DNA of 64,000 bases, taken from Maribellus sp. YY47 (lineage in GTDB: Bacteria > Bacteroidota > Bacteroidia > Bacteroidales > Prolixibacteraceae). Of this stretch, positions 1 to 9,051 are shown piece after piece. The translations under genes were made by a program, and so were the position numbers. Each line of letters opens with the position of its first letter. Positions within the stretch are counted from its first letter, which is position 1. The notes under the pieces were generated by a model that was not told the origin of the DNA, searched no databases, and was given only the letters and a program-made list of their open reading frames with translations. Where the stretch lies: assembly GCF_023111095.1 (NCBI RefSeq), contig NZ_JALGYW010000004.1, positions 124,001 to 188,000 of the forward strand. Reading direction: 5' to 3'.

Positions 1-63
1 ATTCATAATGCGCTAAAGGATGCCAAACGCTTAAAAAAGAACACAGAGAATGAAGAATCATAA
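1..63 (+). CDS. 3' end of an unidentified coding sequence
   Basis: Frame 1 is open from the window edge to a TAA at 61-63. It encodes about 20 residues ending in a Lys/Glu/Asn-rich hydrophilic tail (KRLKKNTENEES). Only the C-terminus is visible, so no family can be assigned and the fragment could be a chance open frame. The tail is typical of the soluble end of a Bacteroidota protein. Nothing indicates co-transcription with the zinc-ribbon gene 165 bp downstream. Confidence 0.3.
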   Translation: MHNALKDAKRLKKNTENEES

Positions 64-228
64 TAACAGATCAAATAAAAACGGTAGAAAATGTCGTTTT
101 TGAAAAGGTGCTAAAAATATGATACTGGTGGATTCCGGTAAGCGCTTTGGTGGTCTTGTTGGTTGTCGAATTCGTAATTTCTTATAAAAAATGATACAGA
201 TAAAACATATCAATAAAAATCAAAAGTC
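64..228 (+). other. Short gap with possible remnant of a small membrane peptide
   Basis: No gene with a normal start is visible. The frame read at 123-194 encodes a convincing single transmembrane stretch (WWIPVSALVVLLVVEFVIS) followed by lysines and a stop, but a TGA at 120-122 closes it upstream and no ATG serves it. The residues before that stop, in the same frame, also look protein-like. This may be a decayed or mis-sequenced small membrane protein, or chance. Confidence 0.25.
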
Positions 229-438
229 ATGAAAAAAGCTTTTAGTTGCCCGAAATGCAGTGGCTGGGAGTACGAGGTTGACGAGATTCGTACCACGGGC
301 GCAGGATTTACCAAATATTTTAATATTCAAAACCGCCGTTTTACAGCAGTTTCATGCCGGCGGTGCGGATATACCGAGTTTTACAAAGGAAACCGTTCGA
401 GCGGAGCCAGCAACATACTCGATTTCCTGACCAACTAG
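229..438 (+). CDS. Small zinc-ribbon protein (DUF2082/PF09855 type)
   Basis: A 69-residue protein with two CxxC knuckles (CPKC near residues 8-11, CRRC near residues 44-47), spaced as in a zinc ribbon. The segment EIRTTGAGFTKYFNIQN and the CGYTEFYK segment match the known pattern of the small Zn-ribbon family PF09855. The likely role is Zn binding with a nucleic-acid or protein partner; the family has no established function. ATG at 229 is the natural start. A strong bidirectional terminator follows about 45 bp after the stop. Confidence 0.75.
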   Translation: MKKAFSCPKCSGWEYEVDEIRTTGAGFTKYFNIQNRRFTAVSCRRCGYTEFYKGNRSSGASNILDFLTN

Positions 439-483
439 TGGGGGCCGTGTCTGTCTCAGAGAGAACGGGCTTGAAGACAACAC

Positions 484-526
484 AAAAAATGAATCCGATC
501 TCATTGAAGGGATCGGATTCATTTTC
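484..526. terminator. Bidirectional intrinsic terminator
   Basis: A perfect 13-bp stem (488-500 with 511-523) closes a 10-nt loop, with an A-run on the left and a T-run on the right. It therefore works on both strands, ending the zinc-ribbon gene from the left and the convergent GH18 gene from the right. Confidence 0.85.
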
Positions 527-549
527 AGACATTCATCAGAGAAATTCAG

Positions 550-1728
550 TTACTCGTTCATATTTGAAAGTACTGCGTTCAGCAGTTTATGTTCGTGATC
601 GGCACTGTATTCCCAAAACATAACACCTGCCAATCCGCGTTTTTTCAGGTATTCAATTTTTAATGCAATCGACTGTTCGTCTTCGTACGAAATAAAAGTC
701 TTTTCTTCCGCATTCCAGAGATAGGGAGCTTTGGCTGTATCGTCCCAGTAGCGGGTGTAGCCGTTTGCATTGATATTTTGGTAAAAATCGATGTAGTCGA
801 TTCCCATTCCCACGGTTTCTGCCTTGTTAAAAAGAATTTGGTCGCCGCTGGCTTCAACACCTTTCCATATGCGGCCATAAAAAGGAATGCCCAGGTTGAT
901 CTTTTCAACCGGAAATCCTGCTTTGGTGTGCATATCGACCGCATTAACCGCGCTGTTCATGTCCAACTTGGGTTGTGCCGAGGGATACAGATTGCTGTGA
1001 TGCCCGTTTACCGTATGTAATCCATTGTAAAAATCGTAGGTCATAATGTTCAGAAAATCGAGGTATTCAGCCAGTTTCCCTAATTCGGTGTTATCGACAT
1101 AGGCCTGGTCAGCACCCGTGGCAATACTGAGCAGATAATGATTATTCTTGCCTTCCTCCCGGGCCATAAGGTCCAGTTCTTCCCGCACCGCCTTGAGCAT
1201 TAAGGTGAAATTTTGAACATCTTCGGGGCGGTAGATATTTCCTGCTCCGGTTTGGTTGGGGTATTCCCAGTCGAGATCGATGCCGTCGAGTTGATAGTCT
1301 TTTACAAATTTCGCACAGCTTTGGGCAAACTTTGCACGCGATGTTTCGCTCAGCGCGGCATCAGAAAAACCACCTGACCATGACCAGCCTCCGATGGAAA
1401 CTAAAACTTTCAATTTTGGATTTTTTGATTTCAGTGAATTTAGCTTTACAATGTCATCAGGACTCAGGCGTTTACCGTCGATCTTAGTGGTATCAAAAAT
1501 GGCTTCACCGTCGCGAATATTTCCAAAAGCATAGTTAATGTGCGTAATTCCGGTTACATCAATGGTCGAGAAATCAAAATCGCGATAGCCCGCCACATAG
1601 GCGACTACCATATAATCTTTGGAGGAGTTGATTGTTGCGACTTCTGTTTTGGATTTTGGCGCCGGATTGCAACCTGAAAAGATCAGCCCAACAGCAAAGG
1701 TTAAAATCGATAGAGAAAGTTGTTTCAT
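550..1728 (-). CDS. GH18 family glycoside hydrolase, lipoprotein (chitinase-like)
   Basis: 392 residues. The N-terminus is a lipoprotein signal with lipobox FSGC (Cys20), so the enzyme is probably anchored in the envelope. The GH18 signature DGIDLDWE lies at 148-155 with catalytic acid Glu155, and SIGGWS at 111-116 is the usual strand-3 motif. The C-terminal GVMFWEYSAD is typical of chitinase-type GH18 barrels. Family knowledge: retaining hydrolysis of beta-1,4-GlcNAc linkages by substrate-assisted catalysis. The DxDWEYP context favours a chitinase over an endo-beta-N-acetylglucosaminidase, but substrate cannot be fixed. It is divergent from the MFS/GH130 pair, which may use products of the same glycan. 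Confidence 0.88.
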   Translation of the reverse strand: MKQLSLSILTFAVGLIFSGCNPAPKSKTEVATINSSKDYMVVAYVAGYRDFDFSTIDVTGITHINYAFGNIRDGEAIFDTTKIDGKRLSPDDIVKLNSLKSKNPKLKVLVSIGGWSWSGGFSDAALSETSRAKFAQSCAKFVKDYQLDGIDLDWEYPNQTGAGNIYRPEDVQNFTLMLKAVREELDLMAREEGKNNHYLLSIATGADQAYVDNTELGKLAEYLDFLNIMTYDFYNGLHTVNGHHSNLYPSAQPKLDMNSAVNAVDMHTKAGFPVEKINLGIPFYGRIWKGVEASGDQILFNKAETVGMGIDYIDFYQNINANGYTRYWDDTAKAPYLWNAEEKTFISYEDEQSIALKIEYLKKRGLAGVMFWEYSADHEHKLLNAVLSNMNE

Positions 1729-1905
1729 GATGTACAGCTTAAATTAGTGTGGGTAAATTTATTGCTTTTCCCCATTCAAACTAGAAACTTTTTAAAAAAA
1801 ATTAAAAACATTGTCGATATAGCAAAAAAGAAACAAATTATAATGTAATTTCGAATTCTTATTTTTTAGTGGAATCAATCAACCGGATGAATTAAAATCT
1901 ATTAC

Positions 1906-3240
1906 ATGCTGAAAGAAAGAAAGAAACTGGCAAGACCGGCATATTTTTGGGTACCAACTGCTTATTTTGCAATGGGCCTTCCGTTTATTGCCATTAATCT
2001 GGTCTCCGTATTTATGTTTAAGGATCTTGGAGTATCGGATACACAAATTGCATTTTGGACCTCTCTTATTATGATGCCCTGGACACTAAAGTTTTTGTGG
2101 AGTCCTTTCCTAGAAATGTACCGGACCAAAAAGTTCTTTGTAGTAATAACGCAATTAACAAGTGGCGTTTTATTTGGAATCGTGGCTTTTTCCCTGTTTT
2201 TCGACTACTTTTTTGCGATTAGCATTTCTACGATGGCGGTGATTGCTATCAGCGGAGCTACCCACGATATTGCCTGCGACGGCGTTTACATGGACGAACT
2301 CGATAAAGAAACACAAGCGAAATACATCGGAGTGCAGGGGGCTTTTTACAATGTCGCAAAACTTGTTGCTAACGGAGGCCTTGTATACATAGCTGGTGCA
2401 ACGGCTAAGCATTTTGGAGCCATCGAGGGAGCTTCATTAAGTGTGAATAAGGAGGCTTATTCGTCAGCCTGGACGATTATTTTCGGCATTATTGCTGCCA
2501 TAATGATTCTGATAGGGATGTATCACATACGAATTTTGCCTTCCACGCAGGTTCCGTCAACCGCCAAAAAGACATCGCGCGAAGTGTGGCGGGAGCTTGT
2601 TGCCGTAATTGCCGATTTCTTTACCAAAAAACACATTCTCTACTATATCAGTTTTATTATTCTGTACCGTTTGGGAGAAGGCTTTATTATGAAGATTGCG
2701 CCTTTGTTTTTGCGGGCGTCAAGAGACGTGGGCGGACTTGGACTGTCGCTGGAAGAGATTGGGACACTGAATGGTATTTTTGGTTCGGCTGCCTTCGTAG
2801 TTGGTTCTTTGCTGGCAGGTATTTATGTTTCCCGGTTCGGATTGAAAAGAACCCTTTTTACCCTGTGTTGTGTGTTTAACCTTCCTTTTATGGCTTACAC
2901 ATTTCTGGCGGTTACACAGCCCACTAACCTGTATTTAATAGGAAGTTGCATCACCCTGGAATATTTTGGCTATGGATTTGGTTTTGTGGGTTTAATATTG
3001 TTTATGATGCAACAGATTGCTCCCGGAAAACACCAGATGTCGCATTACGCATTTGCATCAGGAATTATGAACCTGGGTGTGATGCTCCCGGGAATGGCGA
3101 GTGGTTATTTTAGCGATTTACTGGGGTATCGCGACTTTTTTATTTATGTGCTGATTGCCACCATCCCGGCTTTTCTGATCACTTATTTTATCCCGTTTAC
3201 GTATGACGATTCAAAAAAGAAACAACATAAAAATCAATGA
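1906..3240 (+). CDS. MFS transporter, AmpG-like (SLC33-type)
   Basis: 444 residues with about 12 hydrophobic segments. The start [15 protein letters not shown] and the motif [10 protein letters not shown] (around 115) belong to the AmpG/acetyl-CoA transporter branch of the major facilitator superfamily. The stop overlaps the ATG of the GH130 gene by 4 bp, so the two are translationally coupled. A permease paired with GH130 suggests import of a mannoside for intracellular cleavage (inference). It is a clear paralogue of the permease at 59634-61478, but lacks that protein's long periplasmic insertion. Confidence 0.85.
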   Translation: MLKERKKLARPAYFWVPTAYFAMGLPFIAINLVSVFMFKDLGVSDTQIAFWTSLIMMPWTLKFLWSPFLEMYRTKKFFVVITQLTSGVLFGIVAFSLFFDYFFAISISTMAVIAISGATHDIACDGVYMDELDKETQAKYIGVQGAFYNVAKLVANGGLVYIAGATAKHFGAIEGASLSVNKEAYSSAWTIIFGIIAAIMILIGMYHIRILPSTQVPSTAKKTSREVWRELVAVIADFFTKKHILYYISFIILYRLGEGFIMKIAPLFLRASRDVGGLGLSLEEIGTLNGIFGSAAFVVGSLLAGIYVSRFGLKRTLFTLCCVFNLPFMAYTFLAVTQPTNLYLIGSCITLEYFGYGFGFVGLILFMMQQIAPGKHQMSHYAFASGIMNLGVMLPGMASGYFSDLLGYRDFFIYVLIATIPAFLITYFIPFTYDDSKKKQHKNQ

Positions 3241-4208
3241 TTATGAGTAAGATTCAAATTCCTTTTGAAGAGCGCCCACAGGGGTGTCCCGATGTAATGT
3301 GGCGCTACTCTCAAAATCCGGTAATCGGTCGTTACCTCATTCCTACTTCGAACAGTATTTTTAACAGTGCTGTGGTACCGTTTAAAGATGGTTTTGCCGG
3401 TGTTTTCCGTTGCGATAACAAAGCGGTTCAGATGAATATTTTTGCCGGGTTCAGCAAAGACGGCATCAATTGGGAGATCAATCATGAACCCATTGAAATG
3501 GTCGCCGGAAATACCGATATGATTGAATCGGCTTATAAATACGATCCGCGTGTTACCTGGATCGAAGACCGCTACTGGGTTACCTGGTGCAACGGCTATC
3601 ATGGCCCAACCATCGGGATTGCCTATACTTTCGATTTTAAGACCTTTCATCAGTGCGAAAATGCCTTTCTTCCTTTTAACCGGAACGGAGTGCTTTTCCC
3701 TGAAAAGATCAATGGAAAATATGCCATGCTAAGCCGGCCGAGCGACAACGGGCACACGCCATTTGGTGACATCTGGATCAGTTACAGCCCGGATATGAGA
3801 TACTGGGGCGAACATCGTTGTGTTATGAAAGTTACTCCTTTTGAACTCAGCGCCTGGCAGTGTACCAAAATCGGAGCCGGTTCGGTGCCGATCAAAACAA
3901 AAGACGGCTGGCTGGAATTTTATCACGGCGTAATCAATACGTGTAATGGCTTCCGCTACTCGATGGGTGCTGCTCTGCTCGATTTGGAAGATCCTTCGAA
4001 AGTGCTGTACCGCACACAGCCTTATTTGCTGGCTCCGGCCGAGTCTTACGAGCTGGCAGGAGATGTGCCAAACGTAGTATTCCCATGTGCTGCACTTAGC
4101 GACGGAGAAAAAGTGGCCGTTTATTACGGAGCCGCAGATACCGTGGTGGGAATGGCCTTTGGTTACCAGCAGGAAATCATCGAGTTTATTAAATCCAATT
4201 CAATCTGA
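3237..4208 (+). CDS. GH130 beta-mannoside phosphorylase/hydrolase-like protein
   Basis: 323 residues without a signal peptide, hence cytoplasmic. Five-bladed propeller motifs of GH130 are recognisable: NSAVVPF and AGVFRCD near 44-60, YDPRV with the probable catalytic Asp103, and GAGSVPI followed by EFYHG in the second half. Known members phosphorolyse beta-1,4-linked mannosides such as Man-Glc or Man-GlcNAc to mannose-1-phosphate; a few are hydrolases. The subfamily and substrate cannot be settled by eye. ATG at 3237 overlaps the permease stop; a second ATG two codons later (3243) is equally possible. A terminator follows. Confidence 0.85.
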   Translation: MIMSKIQIPFEERPQGCPDVMWRYSQNPVIGRYLIPTSNSIFNSAVVPFKDGFAGVFRCDNKAVQMNIFAGFSKDGINWEINHEPIEMVAGNTDMIESAYKYDPRVTWIEDRYWVTWCNGYHGPTIGIAYTFDFKTFHQCENAFLPFNRNGVLFPEKINGKYAMLSRPSDNGHTPFGDIWISYSPDMRYWGEHRCVMKVTPFELSAWQCTKIGAGSVPIKTKDGWLEFYHGVINTCNGFRYSMGAALLDLEDPSKVLYRTQPYLLAPAESYELAGDVPNVVFPCAALSDGEKVAVYYGAADTVVGMAFGYQQEIIEFIKSNSI

Positions 4209-4233
4209 TTTTAGTGTTTGTACATGATACAAT

Positions 4234-4271
4234 ATTCACCGGTTGATTGCAGTTCAGCCGGTGAATTTTTG
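4234..4271 (+). terminator. Intrinsic terminator after the MFS-GH130 operon
   Basis: A 9-bp stem (4234-4242 with 4258-4266) is followed by a T-run at 4266-4270. It lies 25 bp downstream of the GH130 stop. The remaining gap up to the phosphofructokinase (to 4510) contains no gene that can be supported. Confidence 0.75.
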
Positions 4272-4466
4272 TTTATACTGAACACTACGCTTCGTGAACT
4301 GTGCGGAGTTTGAAATGTGGCCAACAGAGCGTAACCGAAGAGGCAAAGATCATGGCTTTCAGCTCCTAACATTTTTCATTTTCCCTGAATTTTACTCCCC
4401 TTTTAACTTTACTTTAAATCATTTACTTTAAACTTGTTAACAGGAGACATCCTGCCAAATTCCCCT

Positions 4467-4474
4467 TATTTTTG
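4467..4474 (+). promoter_or_regulatory. Putative -7 promoter element of the PPi-PFK gene
   Basis: TATTTTTG fits the Bacteroidota -7 consensus TAnnTTTG and lies 36 bp before the chosen ATG. No TTTG is found at the expected -33 distance, so the call rests on one element. It overlaps the TTG at 4472 and argues against that codon being the start. Confidence 0.4.
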
Positions 4475-4510
4475 GTACGCTTTTCGAAAAATCAATTAAT
4501 ACATATTAAA

Positions 4511-6166
4511 ATGAATATTAGCGCATTACAAAAAGAAAGGGCCAAATACCAGCCAAAACTCCCAAAATCTTTAAAAGGAGCAGTTAAATTGGTGGAAGGT
4601 GCCAAAACCGAATCGGTTGCCGATCAGAAAGAGATTGCAGCCTTATTCCCGAACACCTACGGCATGCCATTGATTTCTTTTGAAGAAGGAGGAAAAGCCA
4701 CTGAAAAAGAGCCGGTTAACGTGGGTGTGATTTTATCAGGTGGTCAGGCTCCGGGTGGACACAATGTGATTTCCGGAATTTTTGACGGTATCAAAAACAT
4801 TCATCCCGACAGCAAACTTTTTGGATTTTTAGGTGGTCCCGGCGGATTGGTCGATCATAAATATGTTGAACTGACAGCTGATATCATTGATGAATACCGC
4901 AACACCGGTGGTTTCGATATCATTGGCTCGGGTCGTACCAAACTGGAAGAAGAAGCTCAGTTTGACAAAGGTTTGGAAATTGCAAAAGACCTTAATCTGA
5001 ATGCGCTGGTAATTATTGGTGGCGACGATTCAAATACAAACGCTTGTGTTTTAGCTGAATATTATGCAAAAATCGACGCAGGTGTTCAGGTAATTGGCTG
5101 TCCGAAAACCATCGACGGTGACCTGAAAAACGAAATGATCGAAACATCGTTTGGTTTTGATACGGCTACAAAAGTTTATTCGGAACTGATTGGTAACATT
5201 CAGCGTGATGCCAATTCAGCAAAAAAATACTGGCACTTTATTAAACTGATGGGGCGTTCAGCTTCTCACATCGGTTTGGAATGTGCATTAAAAACTCAGC
5301 CCAATATCACACTTATCTCAGAGGAAATTGCCGATAAAAAACTGACTCTGGGTGAAGTGGTTGATTATATGGCAAAAGTGGTTGCCAAACGTGCCGACAA
5401 CGGCGATAATTTTGGTGTTGCGCTGATTCCTGAAGGTTTGATTGAATTCATTCCTGAAATGAAAGTGTTGATTTCAGAATTGAACGATTTGCTGGCTGAA
5501 GGAACTGAAACTGAAAAGGAATTCAAAATGTTGCGCAAAAGCCACAGAAACGAGTGGGTTGCTTCACATTTGACTGAAATTTCTTCCAGCGTTTTCCGCT
5601 CATTGCCCGATGGAATTGCCACTCAGTTAACACTTGATCGTGATCCACACGGAAACGTTCAGGTTTCGTTGATCGAAACTGAAAAACTACTGGGTGAAAT
5701 GGTAAGCACCCGTTTGGAAGAAATGAAAGCTGAAGGTAATTACGTTGGCAAATTCGGAACGCAGTACCACTTCTTCGGGTACGAAGGACGTTGTGCCGCT
5801 CCTTCGAACTTCGATGCCGACTATTGCTATTCTTTGGGTTACACGGCTTCTGTTTTGGTTGCTGAAGGAAAAACCGGTTATATGGCATCGGTTAGAAATA
5901 CTACTGCTCCGGCTGATCAGTGGATCGCGGGAGGTGTTCCGGTAACTATGATGATGAACATGGAAAAACGTCACGGACACATGAAACCTGTAATCCAGAA
6001 AGCTTTGGTGGAACTGGAAGGCGCTCCATTCAAATACTTTGTATCCAAAAGAGGAGAGTGGGCATACAATACCAACTTTGTGTATCCTGGTCCAATCCAG
6101 TATTTCGGTCCTGCAGAAGTTTGTGACCTTACCACAGAAACATTGAAATTTGAGCAAAACAAGTAA
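4511..6166 (+). CDS. pfp: Diphosphate-dependent fructose-6-phosphate 1-phosphotransferase
   Basis: 551 residues from ATG 4511; an in-frame TTG at 4472 would add a poor N-terminus and lies in the presumed promoter. It phosphorylates fructose 6-phosphate with pyrophosphate, reversibly, in glycolysis/gluconeogenesis. The motif GGDDSNTN (170-177) carries the second Asp that marks PPi-dependent enzymes (ATP enzymes have GGDG), and PKTIDGD (198-204) holds the catalytic TID. The length of about 550 and the start [15 protein letters not shown] fit the long, plant-beta-like PPi-PFK clade common in Bacteroidota. It is monocistronic, closed by a strong terminator. Confidence 0.93.
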   Translation: MNISALQKERAKYQPKLPKSLKGAVKLVEGAKTESVADQKEIAALFPNTYGMPLISFEEGGKATEKEPVNVGVILSGGQAPGGHNVISGIFDGIKNIHPDSKLFGFLGGPGGLVDHKYVELTADIIDEYRNTGGFDIIGSGRTKLEEEAQFDKGLEIAKDLNLNALVIIGGDDSNTNACVLAEYYAKIDAGVQVIGCPKTIDGDLKNEMIETSFGFDTATKVYSELIGNIQRDANSAKKYWHFIKLMGRSASHIGLECALKTQPNITLISEEIADKKLTLGEVVDYMAKVVAKRADNGDNFGVALIPEGLIEFIPEMKVLISELNDLLAEGTETEKEFKMLRKSHRNEWVASHLTEISSSVFRSLPDGIATQLTLDRDPHGNVQVSLIETEKLLGEMVSTRLEEMKAEGNYVGKFGTQYHFFGYEGRCAAPSNFDADYCYSLGYTASVLVAEGKTGYMASVRNTTAPADQWIAGGVPVTMMMNMEKRHGHMKPVIQKALVELEGAPFKYFVSKRGEWAYNTNFVYPGPIQYFGPAEVCDLTTETLKFEQNK

Positions 6167-6187
6167 GACTCAATTCGATAATATAAC

Positions 6188-6237
6188 AGAAAGGCTGTTT
6201 GTCCGTCATATGACGGACGGATGGCCTTTCTTGTTTT
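6188..6237 (+). terminator. Intrinsic terminator after pfp
   Basis: An outer 8-bp stem AGAAAGGC/GCCTTTCT (6188-6195 with 6224-6231) encloses a perfect 18-nt palindrome at 6201-6218 and is followed by a T-rich tract. Confidence 0.85.
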
Positions 6238-6329
6238 TGCACTGTTTCAGAAAAATTCAAAAACAATAACGGAGATGTATTATTTCGGGAGTTTTCTGCG
6301 TTATAGAGATGTATTAAAAAGCAAAGAAT

Positions 6330-7208
6330 ATGAATAGATCGTTGATTGCAGTTGCATTGTTATTGATAGCAGTCTCTTGTCAGAACTATAAAAAAGATGC
6401 CGTAAAGCTGACGCAGGAGAGAGACAGTATTGCGAAGGAGGCCGAACTAAAAGACTCGGCGATGGTGGGTTATCTCGAAGATTTCAATGAAATCATGAAT
6501 ACGCTCGATTCCATCAAAACAATGGAAAAACTGGTGACCGTTAAAGCTGCGGAGCAACGCGAGATGAGTTACAGCCGGAAACAGGCGATACTGGAGGATG
6601 TGGCTTTGCTGAATGAGATGCTGCAGCAGAATAAAGAAAAGGTTGAAGCGCTACAGAAGAAGCTGAATAATGCCAATTATAAAGTGGGGAAGCTAAACTC
6701 GACTGTACGCGAGCTCGAACGCCTGGTGAGTAGTTTAAAAAAGCAGATTGATGAGAAGGATGAAGAAATTGCCCGTTTGAATATGGATGTTCAGAACCTG
6801 AGCCGCGATGTGATCCAGTTGAATGAAAAGATTGCAGAGATGGAAACCGAGAGCCAGGAAAAATCGAATACCATCGACATGCAGGTGAACGAACTGAATA
6901 AAGCTTTTTTTGTAATTGGCAGCTTCAAAGAACTGGAAGAAAGCGGTGTAATTGATCGCAGTGGCGGCTTCCTGGGAATCGGCAGGACATCGGAAGTAAA
7001 AGAGGATTTCAACAAAGAAGTTTTTACGCCCGTCGATATTCGCGATTTCAGCTACATCCCGTTAAATACCAAAAAGGCGGAGGTAGTAACGGTGCACCCG
7101 GCGGGTTCGTTTCATATTTCGGGGGCAAAAACAGCCGACACTTTGTTTATCGACGACCCAGGTACTTTCTGGAATGCATCGAAATTCCTGATTGTGGAAA
7201 CCAAATAA
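6330..7208 (+). CDS. Coiled-coil lipoprotein, function unknown
   Basis: 292 residues. A short lipoprotein signal ends at AVSC (Cys17). Residues about 20-200 are almost entirely charged heptad-like sequence (KKLNNANYKVGKLNSTVREL and similar), predicting a long coiled coil. The C-terminal 90 residues form a small mixed domain (LNKAFFVIGSFKELEESGVI, then a Ser/Thr-rich end). Similar Bacteroidota lipoproteins have been database-labelled as Cbp1-type collagen-binding adhesins, a label I would not lean on. It is flanked by terminators and spacing, so probably a single gene. An envelope structural or tethering role is inference. Confidence 0.7.
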   Translation: MNRSLIAVALLLIAVSCQNYKKDAVKLTQERDSIAKEAELKDSAMVGYLEDFNEIMNTLDSIKTMEKLVTVKAAEQREMSYSRKQAILEDVALLNEMLQQNKEKVEALQKKLNNANYKVGKLNSTVRELERLVSSLKKQIDEKDEEIARLNMDVQNLSRDVIQLNEKIAEMETESQEKSNTIDMQVNELNKAFFVIGSFKELEESGVIDRSGGFLGIGRTSEVKEDFNKEVFTPVDIRDFSYIPLNTKKAEVVTVHPAGSFHISGAKTADTLFIDDPGTFWNASKFLIVETK

Positions 7209-7480
7209 AGCCTGCTGTTTTAGTTCGATTCAGAAGCCCGGGTTCTCTGAATGTGGGTAGCGAAGCACAGCATTTGGCTGTTGATTATTACCTTCATTTC
7301 GCAAGTATTTTTATTTCACGCCGATTGCGCTGATTCCCGCAAAAGTGATTTCACTCAATGGTTGAAATCACTTTCAGCGTAAATCTGCGTTATCTGTGTG
7401 CCGTTCAATTCCGCTTACGGAATTAAGGTATAAGTCAAATCAATGTGAGAAAGAATAGTAGTTGTGTTTCTACTCGTAAA
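7209..7480. repeat. Intergenic region with strong hairpins
   Basis: No gene is visible. It holds a perfect 12-bp stem (7342-7353 with 7363-7374, 9-nt loop) without a following T-run, and a 7-bp palindrome AATTCCG/CGGAATT (7407-7413 with 7418-7424). The sequence between resembles degenerate dispersed intergenic repeats rather than a terminator. Confidence 0.5.
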
Positions 7481-8071
7481 TCACGTCGTAGGGGTGTGGT
7501 TGTTTAGTTGATTGAGGAGCCAGACCATGTTGTCGGCCAGTGTACGGATGGTTTGCATGCCTTCAGCATCGTTTAGTACATCGCCGGGTTCGCGGCCTAT
7601 GGCAAAGTTCCAGTAACTCGATCCGGGGACTATCATCTGATTGATCAAAAAGAAATTGTTGATGGTTTCAAAAGCATGAAGCGCGCCGCCACGGCGAACA
7701 GCGATAACACCAGCCCCAACTTTTCTTTTCAGCAGATGTCCGCCGGCTCGGGTGGCATAACCGGCTACATCGATCAGCGCTTTTATTTCGGTGGTAACAT
7801 CGGCAAAATACACGGGCGAACCAATAATGATTCCGTCGGCTTCTATCATTTTTTCGATACACAGGTTCAGGTGATCGTTTTTTATGTGACACTTTCCGTC
7901 TTGCTTTTCCTTGCATTTTGCGCAAGCTGTGCAGCCGTGAACGGGTTTATTGCCCAATTGTATCATTTCGGTTTCAAAACCTTCAGCTTCAAAGATCCGG
8001 AACATCTCGTTGATTAAAAGTGCTGTGTTGCCGCTTTTGCGCGGACTCCCGTTTATGGCTAGTATCTTCAT
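7481..8071 (-). CDS. Flavodoxin-fold FMN reductase of the iron-sulfur flavoprotein type
   Basis: 196 residues. The N-terminus MKILAINGSPRKSGNTALL is the FMN-phosphate loop of the NADPH-dependent FMN reductase/Isf family, and GSPVYFADVT is the second flavin-contact motif. Cysteines at 47, 50, 53 and 61 give CX2CX2CX7C, which matches the compact [4Fe-4S] motif described for archaeal and anaerobic Isf proteins. The likely role is reduction of O2, peroxide or an unknown electron acceptor using FMN plus a cluster. No operon partner is obvious. Family assignment is firm; the presence of the cluster is inferred from the spacing. Confidence 0.82.
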   Translation of the reverse strand: MKILAINGSPRKSGNTALLINEMFRIFEAEGFETEMIQLGNKPVHGCTACAKCKEKQDGKCHIKNDHLNLCIEKMIEADGIIIGSPVYFADVTTEIKALIDVAGYATRAGGHLLKRKVGAGVIAVRRGGALHAFETINNFFLINQMIVPGSSYWNFAIGREPGDVLNDAEGMQTIRTLADNMVWLLNQLNNHTPTT

Positions 8072-8074
8072 GAT

Positions 8075-8292
8075 TAATGCTTAAATGCTTGAATGCGTTA
8101 ATGCTTTAATAGTTCTGTCTCTCAATATGTAAGCTAATTGGTCATAAAATATCTGCAGGCTTTAGCTTATTCAATTTGTGCTGAATCACGGTAGTTTTGG
8201 TATTATTTCCGTTTTATCGTCTTACTGTAAGTGTATTGTTTTCAGTTGTTTTCAGTATTTTGGTATTTATGCATTTCAGCATTCATGCATTT
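8075..8292. repeat. Inverted AATGC/GCATT pentamer clusters
   Basis: Four AATGC words, about 8-9 nt apart, lie at 8075-8107. Three GCATT words with similar spacing lie at 8268-8291. AATGC and GCATT are reverse complements, so the two clusters form imperfect inverted arms about 160 bp apart between two minus-strand genes. No ORF with support lies between them. Confidence 0.4.
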
Positions 8293-8298
8293 TTTCTA

Positions 8299-8952
8299 TT
8301 ACTGATTAAAAGCAAACGAAATAATATTTGCTCCCATTTGCAGTGCTTTCTCCCGGAGTTCGGGAGGATCGTTGTGCACGGCTTCGTCTTCCCAGCCATC
8401 GCCCAAATCGCATTCGTAGGTATACAGACAAACCAGGCGGTCTTCAATGAAAATTCCAAAGGCCTGTGGCGGTTTGTTATCGTGTTCATGAATTTTGGGT
8501 ATCCCGTTTGGAAAGTCGTATTTCTGATGAAAGATGGGGTGAGAAGGCGGCAATTCCACCAACTCTTTTTCGGGAAAGACCTTTTTCATTTCGCGACGGA
8601 AATATTCATCCATACCATAATTATCATCGGCATGTAAAAAACCGCCTCCTTCGAGGTAATGGCGAAGGTTCATCGCATCGCTTTCCGAGAAAATAATGTT
8701 GCCGTGTCCGGTCATTTCAACATACGGGAAGTTGAAAATTTCGGGACTACCCACTTCAATGGTCGATGGTTCTGCCTGGATGTTGGTGTTTAAGTTACGG
8801 TTACAATATTCAATGAGGTTGGGAAGCGCAGTGGGATCGGAATACCAGTCGCCACCCCCGTTGTATTTTAACAAGGCGATTTTTACCCCGCTGTTTTGAG
8901 CGTTGGCAGCCACCGCCAGAAAAATCAAACCGATTAATAATCTAAACCGCAT
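8299..8952 (-). CDS. DUF4159 domain protein, exported
   Basis: 217 residues with a cleavable signal peptide (MRFRLLIGLIFLAVAANA, then Q). The mature part starts ALLKYNGGGDWYSDPTALPNL and contains EGGGFLHADDNYGMDEYFRR and LPPSHPIFH, all hallmarks of DUF4159, a ThuA/glutamine-amidotransferase-like fold with no defined catalytic function. In other Bacteroidota DUF4159 proteins often sit near MoxR/BatA-type genes, but no such genes are present here. The periplasmic location is inferred from the signal. The start chosen gives the intact signal peptide. Confidence 0.85.
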   Translation of the reverse strand: MRFRLLIGLIFLAVAANAQNSGVKIALLKYNGGGDWYSDPTALPNLIEYCNRNLNTNIQAEPSTIEVGSPEIFNFPYVEMTGHGNIIFSESDAMNLRHYLEGGGFLHADDNYGMDEYFRREMKKVFPEKELVELPPSHPIFHQKYDFPNGIPKIHEHDNKPPQAFGIFIEDRLVCLYTYECDLGDGWEDEAVHNDPPELREKALQMGANIISFAFNQ

Positions 8953-9051
8953 GTTCTAATTTTTTCGAAAAATACAACACGAATCTGAAACCCGAAACTA
9001 TTCCTTCAATTTTTAAGAGACATAGCAGAGGTGTTTCTGTTCCTCTGCCAA

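Noticed and set aside
550-1728. Assignment of the GH18 protein as an N-glycan endo-beta-N-acetylglucosaminidase
   Set aside because: The motif context DLDWEYP and the C-terminal MFWEYSAD are chitinase-like; the neighbouring GH130 alone is not enough to override this.
4472-4510. TTG start for pfp
   Set aside because: The codon overlaps a likely -7 element and the extra residues do not resemble the family; ATG 4511 gives the typical N-terminus.
5523-6157. Minus-strand frames of 121 and 156 codons opposite pfp
   Set aside because: They are antisense shadows of a clearly coding gene with Arg/Ser/Phe-rich nonsense composition.
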